From Streptomyces spinosus (GTDB lineage Bacteria > Actinomycetota > Actinomycetes > Streptomycetales > Streptomycetaceae): 64,000 bases of DNA. Location of the stretch: the NCBI RefSeq assembly GCF_020400655.1, contig NZ_JAINRC010000002.1, positions 558,001 to 622,000 of the forward strand, written 5' to 3'. A program made the translations under genes and the position numbers. The notes below the pieces were generated by a model that worked only from the letters and a program-made list of their open reading frames with translations, was not told the DNA's origin and ran no database searches. Positions 25,754 to 36,704 of this stretch are shown in pieces; position 1 is the first letter of the stretch, and the number at the start of each line of letters is the position of its first letter.

Positions 25754-25825
25754 TGCGTTCCGGGCCCGCGGCCGTGGATCTCGGGGCGGGGCCGGTTGTC
25801 AGTGGGCGCCATTAACCTCGTATGC

Positions 25826-28153
25826 GTGTCGTCTCTCGCGCTGTACCGCCGCTATCGCCCGGAGACCTTTGCCGAGGTCATCGGGCAGGAGCATGTCACC
25901 GACCCGCTGCAGCAGGCGCTGCGGAACAACCGGGTCAATCACGCGTACCTGTTCAGCGGTCCGCGCGGATGTGGCAAGACGACCAGCGCGCGCATCCTGG
26001 CCCGCTGCCTGAACTGTGAGCAAGGTCCCACCCCGACGCCCTGCGGCGAGTGCCAGTCCTGCCTCGACCTCGCGCGCAACGGACCCGGATCGATCGACGT
26101 CATCGAGATCGACGCGGCCTCTCACGGTGGTGTGGACGACGCCCGTGAGCTGCGCGAGAAGGCCTTCTTCGGCCCCGCGAGCAGCCGGTACAAGATCTAC
26201 ATCATCGACGAGGCCCACATGGTCACGTCGGCCGGTTTCAACGCGCTGCTGAAGGTCGTCGAGGAGCCGCCCGAGCACCTGAAGTTCATCTTCGCGACCA
26301 CCGAGCCCGAGAAGGTCATCGGGACCATCCGCTCGCGGACGCATCACTACCCCTTCCGGCTGGTGCCGCCCGGCACCCTGCGGGACTACCTGGGCGAGGT
26401 GTGCCGGAAGGAGGACATCCCGGTCGCGGACGGCGTACTGCCGCTCGTCGTGCGCGCGGGCGCCGGCTCCGTGCGTGACTCCATGTCCGTCATGGACCAG
26501 CTCCTCGCCGGTGCCGGGGCGGACGGTGTGACGTACGCCATGGCCACCTCCCTCCTCGGCTACACCGACGGCTCCCTGCTCGACTCCGTCGTGGAGGCCT
26601 TCGCCACCGGTGACGGGGCCGCCGCCTTCGAGGTGGTCGACCGGGTCATCGAGGGCGGCAACGACCCGCGCCGCTTCGTCGCCGACCTGCTGGAGCGGCT
26701 GCGGGACCTGGTGATCCTCGCCGCCGTGCCCGACGCCGTGGAGAAGGGGCTGCTCGACGCCCCGGCCGACGTCCTGGAGCGGATGCAGGCCCAGGCCGAG
26801 ACCTTCGGCGCCGCCGAGCTGAGCCGCGCCGCCGACCTGGTCAACGAGGGCCTGACCGAGATGCGCGGCGCCACGTCCCCCCGCCTCCAGCTCGAACTGA
26901 TCTGCGCCCGCGTCCTGCTGCCCGCCGCCTACGGCGACCAGCGGTCCGTGATGGCACGGCTCGACCGCCTGGAGCGCGGCATCGGCTTCTCCGCCGGCGC
27001 GGGTGCGCCGGCCATGGGGTACGTCCCCGGTCCCGAGGCCCACGCCGGCGCCCTCGCACCGGGTGCCGGTCCGGGTGCCGGCGGTTCGTCCGTGCCGTCC
27101 GGTGGGGGACCCGCGGCGGCTCGCGCGGCGGTCCGGGCCGCGGGGCCGGCCGGCCCTGGTGCGCCCGCCGCGGTTCCGGCCGGTCCGGGCGGCCCCTCCG
27201 GTCCGGCGGCACCGGGTGAGCCGGCTGCGGTCGCCCCGGCGCCCGCGCCCCCTGCCCCCGCTCCCGCCCCCACGGCCGCCGCCGCCCCCGCCGCCCAGGC
27301 TCCGGCCGCCCCCGCCCCCGCCCCCGCTCCCGCCCCAGCGCCCGCCACCGGCGCCTGGCCCACCGCCGCCCCCGCCGGCGGCGGCCGACGCCCCGGTGGC
27401 TGGCCCACGGCCACCGCTCCGGGCGCCGGGCAGGCACCGGGCTCCGGCCGCGTGGCCCCGGCCCCGTCCCAGCCGGCGCCGTCCGCGCCCCCGGCCACCT
27501 CGGCCCCGGCGCCCCAGGCTTCCGCCCCGGTCGCCCCCGCCGGCGGCCTCGACCCGCGCGCGCTCTGGCCGAACATCCTGGAGGCCGTCAAGAACCGCCG
27601 CCGCTTCACCTGGATCCTGCTCAGCCAGAACGCCCAGGTGACCGGCTTCGACGGCACGACCCTCCAGCTCGGGTTCGTGAACGCGGGCGCGCGTGACAAC
27701 TTCTCCGGCAGTGGCAGCGAGGACGTGCTGCGGCAGGCCCTGGCCGAGCAGTTCAACGTGCAGTGGAAGATCGAGGCGGTCGTCGACCCGTCGGGCGGGG
27801 GCTCCGCCCCACCGGTCGCGGGCGGCTTCGGCGGGGGCGGCGGCTACGGCGGCCCTCCGGCCGGCGGCCACGGCGGCTCCCCCGGCGGCGGTGGCTACGG
27901 CGCCCCGGCCGCCCCACGCCCCGGAGCCTCCCAGCCGTCACCGCAGCCGCCTGCCGCCCCGCAGAGCGGCACACCGGCCGCGCCCGCCCCGGCGCCCCGG
28001 CCCGCCGCCGCGCCCGAGCCGCCGCCCGTCTCCCCCGAGGACGACATCCCGGAGGACGACGACCCGGATCTCGACGAGTCGGCGCTCTCCGGCCACGAGC
28101 TGATCGTGCGGGAGCTGGGGGCCACGGTGGTCGAGGAGTTCTCCAACGAGTGA
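25826..28153 (+). CDS. dnaX: DNA polymerase III subunit gamma/tau
   Basis: The 775-residue clamp-loader ATPase begins SSLALYRRYRPETFAEVIGQ. Walker A is GPRGCGKTT at ~43-51, the four-Cys zinc module is CLNC...CGECQSC, Walker B is IIDEAHM and the SRC-like motif is FIFATTEPEKV. A long Ala/Pro linker at ~400-585 precedes a tau-type C-terminal domain (DPRALWPNILEAVKNRRRFTWILLSQNA in parts) and another Gly/Pro-rich tail. The GTG at 25826 has TAACCT ending 7 nt upstream and no Shine-Dalgarno. No A6G-type slippery site was seen, so only the long form is predicted. Confidence 0.95.
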   Translation: MSSLALYRRYRPETFAEVIGQEHVTDPLQQALRNNRVNHAYLFSGPRGCGKTTSARILARCLNCEQGPTPTPCGECQSCLDLARNGPGSIDVIEIDAASHGGVDDARELREKAFFGPASSRYKIYIIDEAHMVTSAGFNALLKVVEEPPEHLKFIFATTEPEKVIGTIRSRTHHYPFRLVPPGTLRDYLGEVCRKEDIPVADGVLPLVVRAGAGSVRDSMSVMDQLLAGAGADGVTYAMATSLLGYTDGSLLDSVVEAFATGDGAAAFEVVDRVIEGGNDPRRFVADLLERLRDLVILAAVPDAVEKGLLDAPADVLERMQAQAETFGAAELSRAADLVNEGLTEMRGATSPRLQLELICARVLLPAAYGDQRSVMARLDRLERGIGFSAGAGAPAMGYVPGPEAHAGALAPGAGPGAGGSSVPSGGGPAAARAAVRAAGPAGPGAPAAVPAGPGGPSGPAAPGEPAAVAPAPAPPAPAPAPTAAAAPAAQAPAAPAPAPAPAPAPATGAWPTAAPAGGGRRPGGWPTATAPGAGQAPGSGRVAPAPSQPAPSAPPATSAPAPQASAPVAPAGGLDPRALWPNILEAVKNRRRFTWILLSQNAQVTGFDGTTLQLGFVNAGARDNFSGSGSEDVLRQALAEQFNVQWKIEAVVDPSGGGSAPPVAGGFGGGGGYGGPPAGGHGGSPGGGGYGAPAAPRPGASQPSPQPPAAPQSGTPAAPAPAPRPAAAPEPPPVSPEDDIPEDDDPDLDESALSGHELIVRELGATVVEEFSNE

Positions 28154-28256
28154 GGGCCGCGTGCACCGGGGAACGGCCGGGCAAGGGCTCGCTTTGGAGG
28201 AAAGTCCAACAAACCCGGCGCCCGGGCTTCGGCGACCTTGCCATTAGGCTGACCCC

Positions 28257-29522
<1,266 letters not shown>

Positions 29523-29563
29523 CCACGCCGGTACGGCTCCCTCGTACCGCCCCTCGCACCCCC

Positions 29564-29594
29564 ATCAGGCCCCGGAGGCGATCCGGGGCCTGAT
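29564..29594 (+). terminator. Terminator of purD
   Basis: A perfect 13-bp stem ATCAGGCCCCGGA/TCCGGGGCCTGAT with a 5-nt loop is followed by CTTTGCTTTC. Confidence 0.85.
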
Positions 29595-29809
29595 CTTTGC
29601 TTTCTGTCACCCAGCTCTGACCAAAGCCATTCCATCGAGTGAGCAATCGCCCATATGGCTGACGGGGGCCGGGGGCCCAACTAGGGTGCCGCGCAAGCGT
29701 TCCGGCACTTGGCCCACCGGCATTGCGATGTCAGTGGCGGGTGCCACAGTGGGGGAGTGAGCAAGACCAGGGCAGCACACGATCGCCAGGGAGGGGGCGA
29801 GATCGGCAC

Positions 29810-31942
29810 GTGACCGGAATCGGTGTGGAGGCGGGCGCGCAGGCCGCGCGCTCCCGGGCCCTCGCCGTGCTGCGGGTCCGGGGCCGTGCGCTGGCCGTGG
29901 CACTGCTGCCCGCGGGCACCGAGGTGATCCTGCTGACCGGCGTCTCCACCGGCCGTCTCGTCGGCCCGGGCTGGGACGCCGCCCGCTGGGTCGTCGGCGT
30001 GCTCGCGGCGCTGGTCCTGCTGGCCGCGGCCGGTATCGCGGTGGTCGTGGCCCGGGCCCGCCCCGCCATGAGTCCCACGGTGCCGATCCCGGAGGGGTCC
30101 GCCCCCGATCTGTACCGGATGGTGCGCGACCTCGCCGACCGGCTGGACGTGCCGGTGCCCTCGGCCATAGCGCTCACCCCGGACTGCGACAGCTGGCTGG
30201 AGGACCGGGCCCATTCGGCCCACGGACCGCCCCCGCGTCCGGCGCCCGACGAGATAGCGGGCCCCGGCCGCCGCCGGACCCCGGTCGCACCGGTCCTCGT
30301 CATCGGCTCCCCGTTCCTGTGGTGGATGCGCGTGGGCGAACTGCGCGCGGTCCTCGCCCCGGTCATCGCCGGTACGGGACCCTCGGCGCACCCGGACATA
30401 GCCGCCGCCCGCCGCTTCGTGCGCGGGCTGGACGCGGCCGTGGCCGTCGCCTCCGACCGGGGCCGCGGCCCGCTGACCCGCGGGATGTGCGCCGCCCTCG
30501 GCTGGGTGGCCCGGCTGCTGCTGCGCGGCTGCCGGGAGCACGCGACCCAGATGGAGCGCGGGGTGGCGGCGGCCGCCGCCGAGCGCGCCCAGACGGTGGA
30601 CTACGGCCTGCGGATCGTCGCCCAGGAGCAGGTCGGTCTCGCGTACGCCGGCTGGGACCGGCTGCTGACCAGGGTGGCGTTGCCGGCCTGGCGCATGGGG
30701 CGCTGGCCGTCCCGGCTCGACGCGGGGGTGGTGGCGGCGCTCACCGAACTGTCCCGCCGGGACCGGCTCGCCGAGGGCTTCGCCTCCCGGCTCGGCGAAC
30801 GGCCCGCGTGCGATCTCCTGGAGGAGCCCGGCACGGTCGACGAGGCCGCCTCCCTCCTCGCCGCCCGGCTCTTCCACGGGGGGCCCGCCGAGCCGGGTCC
30901 CGACTGGGCGCCGGTGGACTGGCAGGCGTATCCGGAGGAGGTCGTGGACCGCACCTGGCGCGCCGAAGCGGCGCGTCTGCACCGCGTCCTGGACACGCTG
31001 GGCGTCCGCCCCTCCCCGGACCCCCGGGCCCCCGACCCCGGCGGCCCCACCCTGGCCCGGGTCCTGGACCACCTCACGGCCACGGCCGACGCCGAGGTCT
31101 GGGGCACGGCGGACGCCGCCCCCGATGCGGGCGCGCTGTATGCCGGGGCCGGCGGCGTTTCCACGGCGGCCGACGCGGTGGCTCCCGGGGCTCCTGGTGC
31201 CGCGGGGACCGGTGCCGGGTCAGGCGTGGGCGCCGGGCCTGCTGATTCCGGAACGGATGCCGCCGGCACGGGTGCTGTGGACGCCCCGGCCACCGCGGCG
31301 GGTGCCTCCGCAGCCGACGGCGCCGCTCCCGGGGCCACGGACACCCCGGTCGCCGGCCCTTCCGGGAGCCGGGCCGCCGACCACGCAGACGCCACGAACC
31401 ACCGAGACACCACGGACCACGCCGGCACCGCCGACCACCCGAGCACCGCCGACCACGCCGGCACCACTCCCGTCACCCCCGAGCCCGGGGACCCACTCCC
31501 CGCCCCGATCCCCTTCGGGGAAGAAGAGGACCCCACCACCGAGCGCAGTGCCGCTCTCGCCGCCGGGCTGAGTGCCGAGCTGGCCCGGGAGGAGGCTGCC
31601 GTCGTGGACGGTGGCGCCGGGGGACAGCGGACGCCCGAGAGCGCCCAGTGGGACGACTTCGCCTGCGGGCTGCCCCCCTTCCCGCTGCAACCCCAGCGCA
31701 CCGCCCGCGAACTGCTCGCCGAGCACGTGACGGCGATGGTGTGCTGCGCCGCCGTGGACACCGCCGGTGCCGTCCCCGCCCTGGACTGGCTGGACGGCCC
31801 CTCCCTGCTGCTGGGCGGTGAGCGGGCCGCCGACCTGGCGCCCAAGGTCCTCACCCTCATCGAGGAGGGAGACCCGGGCCCGCTGCGCGACTGGCTGGCC
31901 GCGTCCGGCATACGCCCCGAGAAGCCCGTACGTCTCGTCTGA
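29810..31942 (+). CDS. Membrane protein resembling an M48 peptidase without HExxH
   Basis: The 710-residue protein has two N-terminal hydrophobic segments (~28-50 and ~60-82). A segment around 162-200 (LVIGSPFLWWMRVGELRAVLAPVIAG) mirrors the active-site helix of M48 zinc peptidases (ELrAVLAHExGH), but both zinc histidines and the Glu are replaced. Helical regions (~205-400) follow, then a low-complexity Ala/Gly/Thr zone with repeated TTDHAGT-like units (~520-565) and a C-terminal domain (~620-710). I infer a non-catalytic peptidase homologue; the fold match is by eye. It sits between purD and a DMFase-like gene. Confidence 0.7.
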   Translation: MTGIGVEAGAQAARSRALAVLRVRGRALAVALLPAGTEVILLTGVSTGRLVGPGWDAARWVVGVLAALVLLAAAGIAVVVARARPAMSPTVPIPEGSAPDLYRMVRDLADRLDVPVPSAIALTPDCDSWLEDRAHSAHGPPPRPAPDEIAGPGRRRTPVAPVLVIGSPFLWWMRVGELRAVLAPVIAGTGPSAHPDIAAARRFVRGLDAAVAVASDRGRGPLTRGMCAALGWVARLLLRGCREHATQMERGVAAAAAERAQTVDYGLRIVAQEQVGLAYAGWDRLLTRVALPAWRMGRWPSRLDAGVVAALTELSRRDRLAEGFASRLGERPACDLLEEPGTVDEAASLLAARLFHGGPAEPGPDWAPVDWQAYPEEVVDRTWRAEAARLHRVLDTLGVRPSPDPRAPDPGGPTLARVLDHLTATADAEVWGTADAAPDAGALYAGAGGVSTAADAVAPGAPGAAGTGAGSGVGAGPADSGTDAAGTGAVDAPATAAGASAADGAAPGATDTPVAGPSGSRAADHADATNHRDTTDHAGTADHPSTADHAGTTPVTPEPGDPLPAPIPFGEEEDPTTERSAALAAGLSAELAREEAAVVDGGAGGQRTPESAQWDDFACGLPPFPLQPQRTARELLAEHVTAMVCCAAVDTAGAVPALDWLDGPSLLLGGERAADLAPKVLTLIEEGDPGPLRDWLAASGIRPEKPVRLV

Positions 31943-32170
31943 CCGGACGGTGACCCGGCCCGCGCGGCCCGCCCCCCGTACCGGAAAAGCGACTTCCAGT
32001 TCAGGTCAATTCACAACGACTAGTGACCGTCCCCGTGCGTTATGTGATGTGCTGGGACCGACCACGCCTTTGGCAAAGGCACGCGACATACGACAGTACG
32101 GCCGAGCACACCGAGAACAGCGAGCACCAGCGAGACAGGCACGGGGGCCTGATGAGGGAGGGGAGCGACC

Positions 32171-33670
32171 ATGGCCTCGGACCACATCCGCCGCTGGGAG
32201 TCCGGAGCACTCGCGCACGCCGTCACGGACCCCTTCGGTCAGGGCCCGGTGCCCTGGCTGCGCGGCAGCGAGACGTACTTCGACGACACCGGGCACGTCG
32301 TGCCGTGGTACGTCGACCCCAGTCCGCAGCAGCTCACCGGCGGCGACCGCGCACGCATCCCGGCGCCGCGCGCGTCCGTGTCCGGCCCCCGCTCGGCGGA
32401 CGACGTGCACCGCCAGATCAAGGGCTTCACCTCGAACGGCGCGGTCGCGCCCGGCGAGTCGATCGACTTCCATGTCACGGTCGACCCGCCGCAGCAGTTC
32501 AGCGTGGACATCTACCGCATCGGCCACTACAGCGGCGACGGCGCGTCCAAGATCACCACCAGCCCCCGCCTCTCCGGCATCGTGCAGCCCCCGCCGCTGA
32601 CCGCCGACCGCACGGTCTCCTGTCACCACTGGTGGCTGTCCTGGCGCCTCCAGGTGCCCTCCTACTGGAGCATCGGCGCCTACGTGGCCGTCCTGACCAC
32701 CGCCGACGGCTACCGCTCCCACGTGCCGTTCACGGTCCGCGACGACCACCCCGCCGACCTCCTGCTGCTGCTGCCGGACATCACCTGGCAGGCGTACAAC
32801 CTCTACCCGGAGGACGGCCACACCGGCGCCAGCCTCTACCACGCCTGGGACGAGAAGGGCCGGCTGCTGGGGGAGGCCGACGCCGCGACCACCGTCTCCT
32901 TCGACCGGCCGTACGCCGGCGCCGGCCTGCCCCTGCACGTCGGCCACGCCTACGACTTCATCCGCTGGGCCGAGCGCTACGGCTACGACCTCGCCTACGC
33001 CGAGGCCCGTGACCTGCACGCCGGCCGGATCGACCCCACCCGCTACCGGGGACTGGTCTTCCCGGGCCACGACGAGTACTGGTCGGTGCCGATGCGCCGG
33101 GCCGTCGAGGACGCCCGCGACCGCGGCACCTCGCTGGTCTTCCTCTCCGCCAACACCATGTACTGGCAGGTGGAGCTGGGCCCGTCCCCGTCCGGTGTCC
33201 CGGACCGGCTGCTGACCTGCCGCAAACGCAAAGGCCCCGGCCGGCCCGTGCTGTGGCGCGAGATCGACCGGCCCGAGCAGCAGCTGGTCGGCATCCAGTA
33301 CGCGGGCCGGGTCCCCGAGCCGCACCCGCTGATCGTCCGCAACGCCGGGCACTGGCTGTGGGAGGCGACCGGCGCCCACGAGGGTGACGAGATCGCGGGT
33401 CTGGTCGCCGGTGAGGCGGACCGTTACTTCCCGCGCACCCCACTGCCCGAGCACGACGAGCGCATCCTCCTCGCCCACTCCCCCTACACCGACAACGACG
33501 GCGTCCTGCGCCACCAGGAGACGTCGCTCTACCGCGCCCCCTCCGGCGCCTGGGTGTTCGCCTCCGGCACCTTCGCCTGGTCCCCGGCCCTGGACCGCCC
33601 CGGCCACGTGGACGCCCGGGTCCAGCGCGCCACGGCGAACCTGCTGGACCGCATCTGCAAACGCGACTGA
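32171..33670 (+). CDS. N,N-dimethylformamidase beta-subunit-like protein
   Basis: The 499-residue protein has an N-terminal beta-rich domain (SIDFHVTVDPPQQFSVDIYRIGHYSG in parts) followed by an alpha/beta domain: WQAYNLY, SFDRPYAG, YDFIRWAERYGYDLAYAEARDL, VFPGHDEYWS and FLSANTMYWQ. This layout is that of the large subunit of DMFase and many uncharacterised actinobacterial homologues. DMFase uses an Fe(III) centre with Tyr and Glu ligands, and several Tyr/Glu candidates exist here. GGGGAG precedes the ATG. The substrate is unknown. Confidence 0.78.
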   Translation: MASDHIRRWESGALAHAVTDPFGQGPVPWLRGSETYFDDTGHVVPWYVDPSPQQLTGGDRARIPAPRASVSGPRSADDVHRQIKGFTSNGAVAPGESIDFHVTVDPPQQFSVDIYRIGHYSGDGASKITTSPRLSGIVQPPPLTADRTVSCHHWWLSWRLQVPSYWSIGAYVAVLTTADGYRSHVPFTVRDDHPADLLLLLPDITWQAYNLYPEDGHTGASLYHAWDEKGRLLGEADAATTVSFDRPYAGAGLPLHVGHAYDFIRWAERYGYDLAYAEARDLHAGRIDPTRYRGLVFPGHDEYWSVPMRRAVEDARDRGTSLVFLSANTMYWQVELGPSPSGVPDRLLTCRKRKGPGRPVLWREIDRPEQQLVGIQYAGRVPEPHPLIVRNAGHWLWEATGAHEGDEIAGLVAGEADRYFPRTPLPEHDERILLAHSPYTDNDGVLRHQETSLYRAPSGAWVFASGTFAWSPALDRPGHVDARVQRATANLLDRICKRD

Positions 33671-33774
33671 CACCGTCCTCCCCGTGCCGCGCGCCCGGAC
33701 CCACACCCCCGGGCGCGCTCTATCGCCCCCATACGGGAGAATCGAGGCATTGGACAGAACCACGGGGAGGAACC

Positions 33775-34674
33775 GTGTCCGGATTCGTAGAAAAGCCCCA
33801 GCCGATCGAGGTTCCGGGCCTGGTGCACCTGCACACCGGAAAGGTGCGCGACCTGTACCAGAACGAGGCGGGCGACCTCGTGATGGTCGCCAGCGACCGC
33901 ATCTCCGCCTACGACTGGGTGCTGCCCACGGAGATCCCCGACAAGGGCCGCGTCCTCACCCAGCTCTCCCTGTGGTGGTTCGACCAGCTGCGTGACCTCG
34001 CCAGGAACCACGTCGTCAGCACCGAGGTGCCCGAGGGAGCCCCGGCCGACTGGGCGGGCCGCACGCTGGTCTGCAAGTCCCTGAAGATGGTCCCGGTGGA
34101 GTGCGTGGCCCGCGGCTACCTCACCGGTTCCGGCCTCGCCGAGTACCGGGAGTCCCGTACGGTCTGCGGCCTCGCCCTCCCCGAAGGCCTCGTCGACGGC
34201 TCGGAACTCCCCGCCCCGATCTTCACCCCGGCCACCAAGGCCGAGGTCGGCGAGCACGACGAGAACGTCTCCTACGAGGAGGTGGCCCGCCAGGTCGGTG
34301 CGGAGACGGCCGCCCAGCTGCGCCAGGCCACGCTCGCGGTGTACTCGCGCGCCCGGGACATTGCCCGGGACCGGGGGATCATCCTGGCCGACACGAAGTT
34401 CGAGTTCGGCTTCGACGGTGACACCCTCGTCCTCGCGGACGAGGTCCTCACCCCGGACTCCTCCCGCTTCTGGCCGGCCGACCAGTGGGAGCCGGGCCGG
34501 GCGCAGCCGTCGTACGACAAGCAGTTCGTGCGGGACTGGCTGACCTCGCCGGAGTCCGGCTGGGACCGCAGGAGCGAGCAGCCCCCGCCGGCCCTGCCGG
34601 AGGAGGTCGTGGCGTCGACCCGGCGGAAGTACGTGGAGGCGTACGAGCGGCTGACGGGCACCAGCTGGTCGTAG
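33775..34674 (+). CDS. purC: SAICAR synthetase
   Basis: The 299-residue enzyme ligates aspartate to CAIR in purine synthesis. Motifs: GKVRDLY (nucleotide loop), SDRISAYDWVLPTEIPDKG, VPVECVARGYLTGSG, KFEFGFDGDTLVLADEVLTPDSSRFWP (in parts) and YDKQFVRDWL. The GTG follows GGGGAGG. A tRNA-Gly terminator lies just after the stop on the other strand. Confidence 0.97.
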   Translation: MSGFVEKPQPIEVPGLVHLHTGKVRDLYQNEAGDLVMVASDRISAYDWVLPTEIPDKGRVLTQLSLWWFDQLRDLARNHVVSTEVPEGAPADWAGRTLVCKSLKMVPVECVARGYLTGSGLAEYRESRTVCGLALPEGLVDGSELPAPIFTPATKAEVGEHDENVSYEEVARQVGAETAAQLRQATLAVYSRARDIARDRGIILADTKFEFGFDGDTLVLADEVLTPDSSRFWPADQWEPGRAQPSYDKQFVRDWLTSPESGWDRRSEQPPPALPEEVVASTRRKYVEAYERLTGTSWS

Positions 34675-34685
34675 GGCATGAAGAA

Positions 34686-34710
34686 GACCCCGGTCCGGTG
34701 GACCGGGGTC
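34686..34710 (-). terminator. Terminator of tRNA-Gly, left copy
   Basis: A perfect 11-bp stem GACCCCGGTCC/GGACCGGGGTC with a 3-nt loop is followed on the minus strand by TTCTTC. Confidence 0.8.
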
Positions 34711-34718
34711 TCATCCCG

Positions 34719-34791
34719 AGCGGACGACGAGGCTCGAACTCGCGACCTCAACCTTGGCAAGGTTGCGCTCTACCAACTGAGCTACGTCCGC
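34719..34791 (-). tRNA. tRNA-Gly (GCC), left copy
   Basis: The 73-nt cloverleaf has acceptor GCGGACG/CGTCCGC and anticodon loop TTGCCAA (anticodon GCC). It is identical to the gene at 38558-38630. Confidence 0.95.
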
Positions 34792-34814
34792 GTTGCGCCG
34801 TGGCGCGAGAGCAA

Positions 34815-35429
34815 CTATACCCAACCTCGCCGGCGCGCGAGACGTACTGCCGTGTGGCGGTTCTCGGCACCGAGCTTCGTGACCGCCGAGGAGAGGTAGT
34901 TCCGCACCGTCCCCGGTGACAGCCCGGCCCGCTCCGCTATCTCCGCGACCGGCGCTCCGTCGGCGGCCAGCTCCAGCACCTCGGCCTCGCGCGCGGTCAG
35001 CGGCGAGTCCCCGGCGGAGATCGCGTCGGCGGCCAACTCCGGGTCCACGTAGCGGTTCCCGGCGTGCACGGTGCGGATGATCTCGGCGAGGCGCTGAGCA
35101 CTGACGGTCTTCGGGACGAACCCGCGCACACCGGCGGCCAGCGCCCGTTTCAGATGCCCGGGCCGTCCGTGCCCGGTGACGATGAGCACCTGGCAGCCGG
35201 GCAGTTCGGCGCGCAGGGATGTGGCGACCCTCACACCGTCGGCGCCGGGCATCTGGAGGTCGAGGACCGCGACGTCGGGCTCGTGCGCCCGGGCCATGGC
35301 CAGTGCCTCGGGCCCGCTCGCCGCCTCCGCGACGACCAGCAGGTCGTCCTCCAGGGAGAGCAGGGCGGCCAGCGCGCCCCGGATCAGATGCTCGTCGTCG
35401 GCGAGCAACAGGCGTACCGGTGCGCTCAC
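34815..35429 (-). CDS. NarL/LuxR-type response regulator
   Basis: The 204-residue protein has a receiver domain (RLLLADDEHLIRGAL with the acidic pocket, phosphoacceptor Asp in VAVLDLQMPGADG, Thr in VLIVTGHG, Lys in FVPKTV) and a C-terminal LuxR helix-turn-helix (LTAREAEVLELAADGAPVAEIAERAGLSPGTVRNYLSSAVTKLG in parts). The GTG overlaps the kinase stop (GTGA), so the pair is coupled. It probably controls the adjacent ABC exporter. Confidence 0.93.
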   Translation of the reverse strand: MSAPVRLLLADDEHLIRGALAALLSLEDDLLVVAEAASGPEALAMARAHEPDVAVLDLQMPGADGVRVATSLRAELPGCQVLIVTGHGRPGHLKRALAAGVRGFVPKTVSAQRLAEIIRTVHAGNRYVDPELAADAISAGDSPLTAREAEVLELAADGAPVAEIAERAGLSPGTVRNYLSSAVTKLGAENRHTAVRLARRRGWV

Positions 35430-36688
35430 CGGGTGACTCCTCTCACATCGGTCACGGACTCCGCCGTGCCCAGCGGCACTTGTGCCACCAACCGGAACCG
35501 GTCGCGGCCGGCGCCGACGAATCCGGCGTCCAGCGTCCCGCCCACGGCGGCCAGCCGTTCCCGCAGTCCGGCCAGTCCTGATCCGCCGCCACCGCCGGCC
35601 GCCGCGGCGCCGTCGTTCTCCACCGTGAGCACCGCCAGCCCCTCCCGCACCGCGAGGCCCACCGCGCAGTGGCCGGCGTCGCCGTGCCGCAGCACGTTGG
35701 TGGTGGCCTCGCGCACCACCCAGCCGAGCGCGGACTGCACCGCCGCGGGCAGCCCGCCGGTGTCCGCGCGGACCTCGCAGTCGATCCCTGCCGCCGTCAG
35801 CACGCCCTGCGCACCGGCGAGTTCCACACCGAGGTCGGCCTCGCGGTAGCCGCGTACGACGGCCCGCACCTCCCGCTGGGACTCCTGCGCGATGCGCTGC
35901 ACCTCGATCATCTGCTCCACGGCCTCCGGCCGCCCCCGCCGGGCCAGTTGCACGGCCAGTTCGCTCTTCAGGGAGATCACGGAAAGGTTCCGCCCCAGCA
36001 CGTCGTGCAGGTCGCGCCCGAAGCGCAGCCGCTCCTCGGCGACGGCGAGCCGGGCCTGAACCTCGCGGGCCCGTTCCGCCTCCCAGAGCACGGCCAGGGT
36101 CCAGGCGCCACAGCGGCAGGCGAGCAGCGAGAACACCGTCTGGAAGGCGACCATCAGGCCGGTCACGAGGATCCCGGCGCCGTCGGGATCGGCGAGCCCG
36201 ACGGCCGCCATGAGCAGCACCGCGAGCACGGCCGCCGACCGCAGGAACACCCGTACGGGGACGGTGAGTCCGTAGACCACGCCGAACGGCAGCAGGGCGG
36301 CGCCGATCGCCAGCCGGACCGTCGCCTGGTCGGCCGCGTCCAGTGCGGCCAGGGCCACGAGCAGCGCCAGCACCAGCCCCAGCAGGACGGCCGGGACGCC
36401 GTGGGCCCCGGCCGGGAGCCGGGCGCGCCCCAGGTAGTGGTCGAGCGCGGGCCGGGTCAGCCGGTTGGAGGCCGCGCACTGGAGGGCCGTCACCAGGACC
36501 GTCAGGGCGCCGAGGGCGAGGGCCACGGGCCGGTGGCCGAGCCCGCCGACCAGGGGGAGCAGCAGCCAGCCGAGCGAGAAGAACCAGGTCGTGCCGTACC
36601 AGGTGACGACCGTGTACAGCTCGACCCGCTCCGCCTTGCTGCGCTCCCGCCAGTGCCGTTGCTGCCACCGCCGTATCCGCCCCACCAC
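35426..36688 (-). CDS. Membrane sensor histidine kinase (HisKA_3)
   Basis: The 420-residue protein has about six transmembrane segments in residues ~25-220 and very short loops, as in DesK-like sensors. The phosphorylated His is in RFGRDLHDVLGRNLSVISLK. The HATPase N and G boxes are REATTNVLRHGDA and GGSGLAGLRERLAAVGG. The GTG at 36688 follows a GGGGGG tract. It lies 16 bp after the permease gene, so the four genes form one operon. Confidence 0.9.
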   Translation of the reverse strand: MVGRIRRWQQRHWRERSKAERVELYTVVTWYGTTWFFSLGWLLLPLVGGLGHRPVALALGALTVLVTALQCAASNRLTRPALDHYLGRARLPAGAHGVPAVLLGLVLALLVALAALDAADQATVRLAIGAALLPFGVVYGLTVPVRVFLRSAAVLAVLLMAAVGLADPDGAGILVTGLMVAFQTVFSLLACRCGAWTLAVLWEAERAREVQARLAVAEERLRFGRDLHDVLGRNLSVISLKSELAVQLARRGRPEAVEQMIEVQRIAQESQREVRAVVRGYREADLGVELAGAQGVLTAAGIDCEVRADTGGLPAAVQSALGWVVREATTNVLRHGDAGHCAVGLAVREGLAVLTVENDGAAAAGGGGGSGLAGLRERLAAVGGTLDAGFVGAGRDRFRLVAQVPLGTAESVTDVRGVTR

Positions 36689-36704
36689 GCGCGCCCCCCG
36701 TTCC

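Larger units (their letters stand above)
34684..34791. repeat. 108-bp direct repeat, left copy (tRNA-Gly unit)
   Basis: Bases 34684-34791 recur at 38523-38630 with one mismatch, in the terminator loop. The repeat covers the tRNA-Gly(GCC) gene plus its terminator and ends exactly at the tRNA 5' end, bracketing the regulator-kinase-ABC genes. Confidence 0.9.

Noticed and set aside
25826..28153. Programmed frameshift in dnaX
   Set aside because: No A/T-rich slippery heptamer was seen in the region before the Ala/Pro linker.
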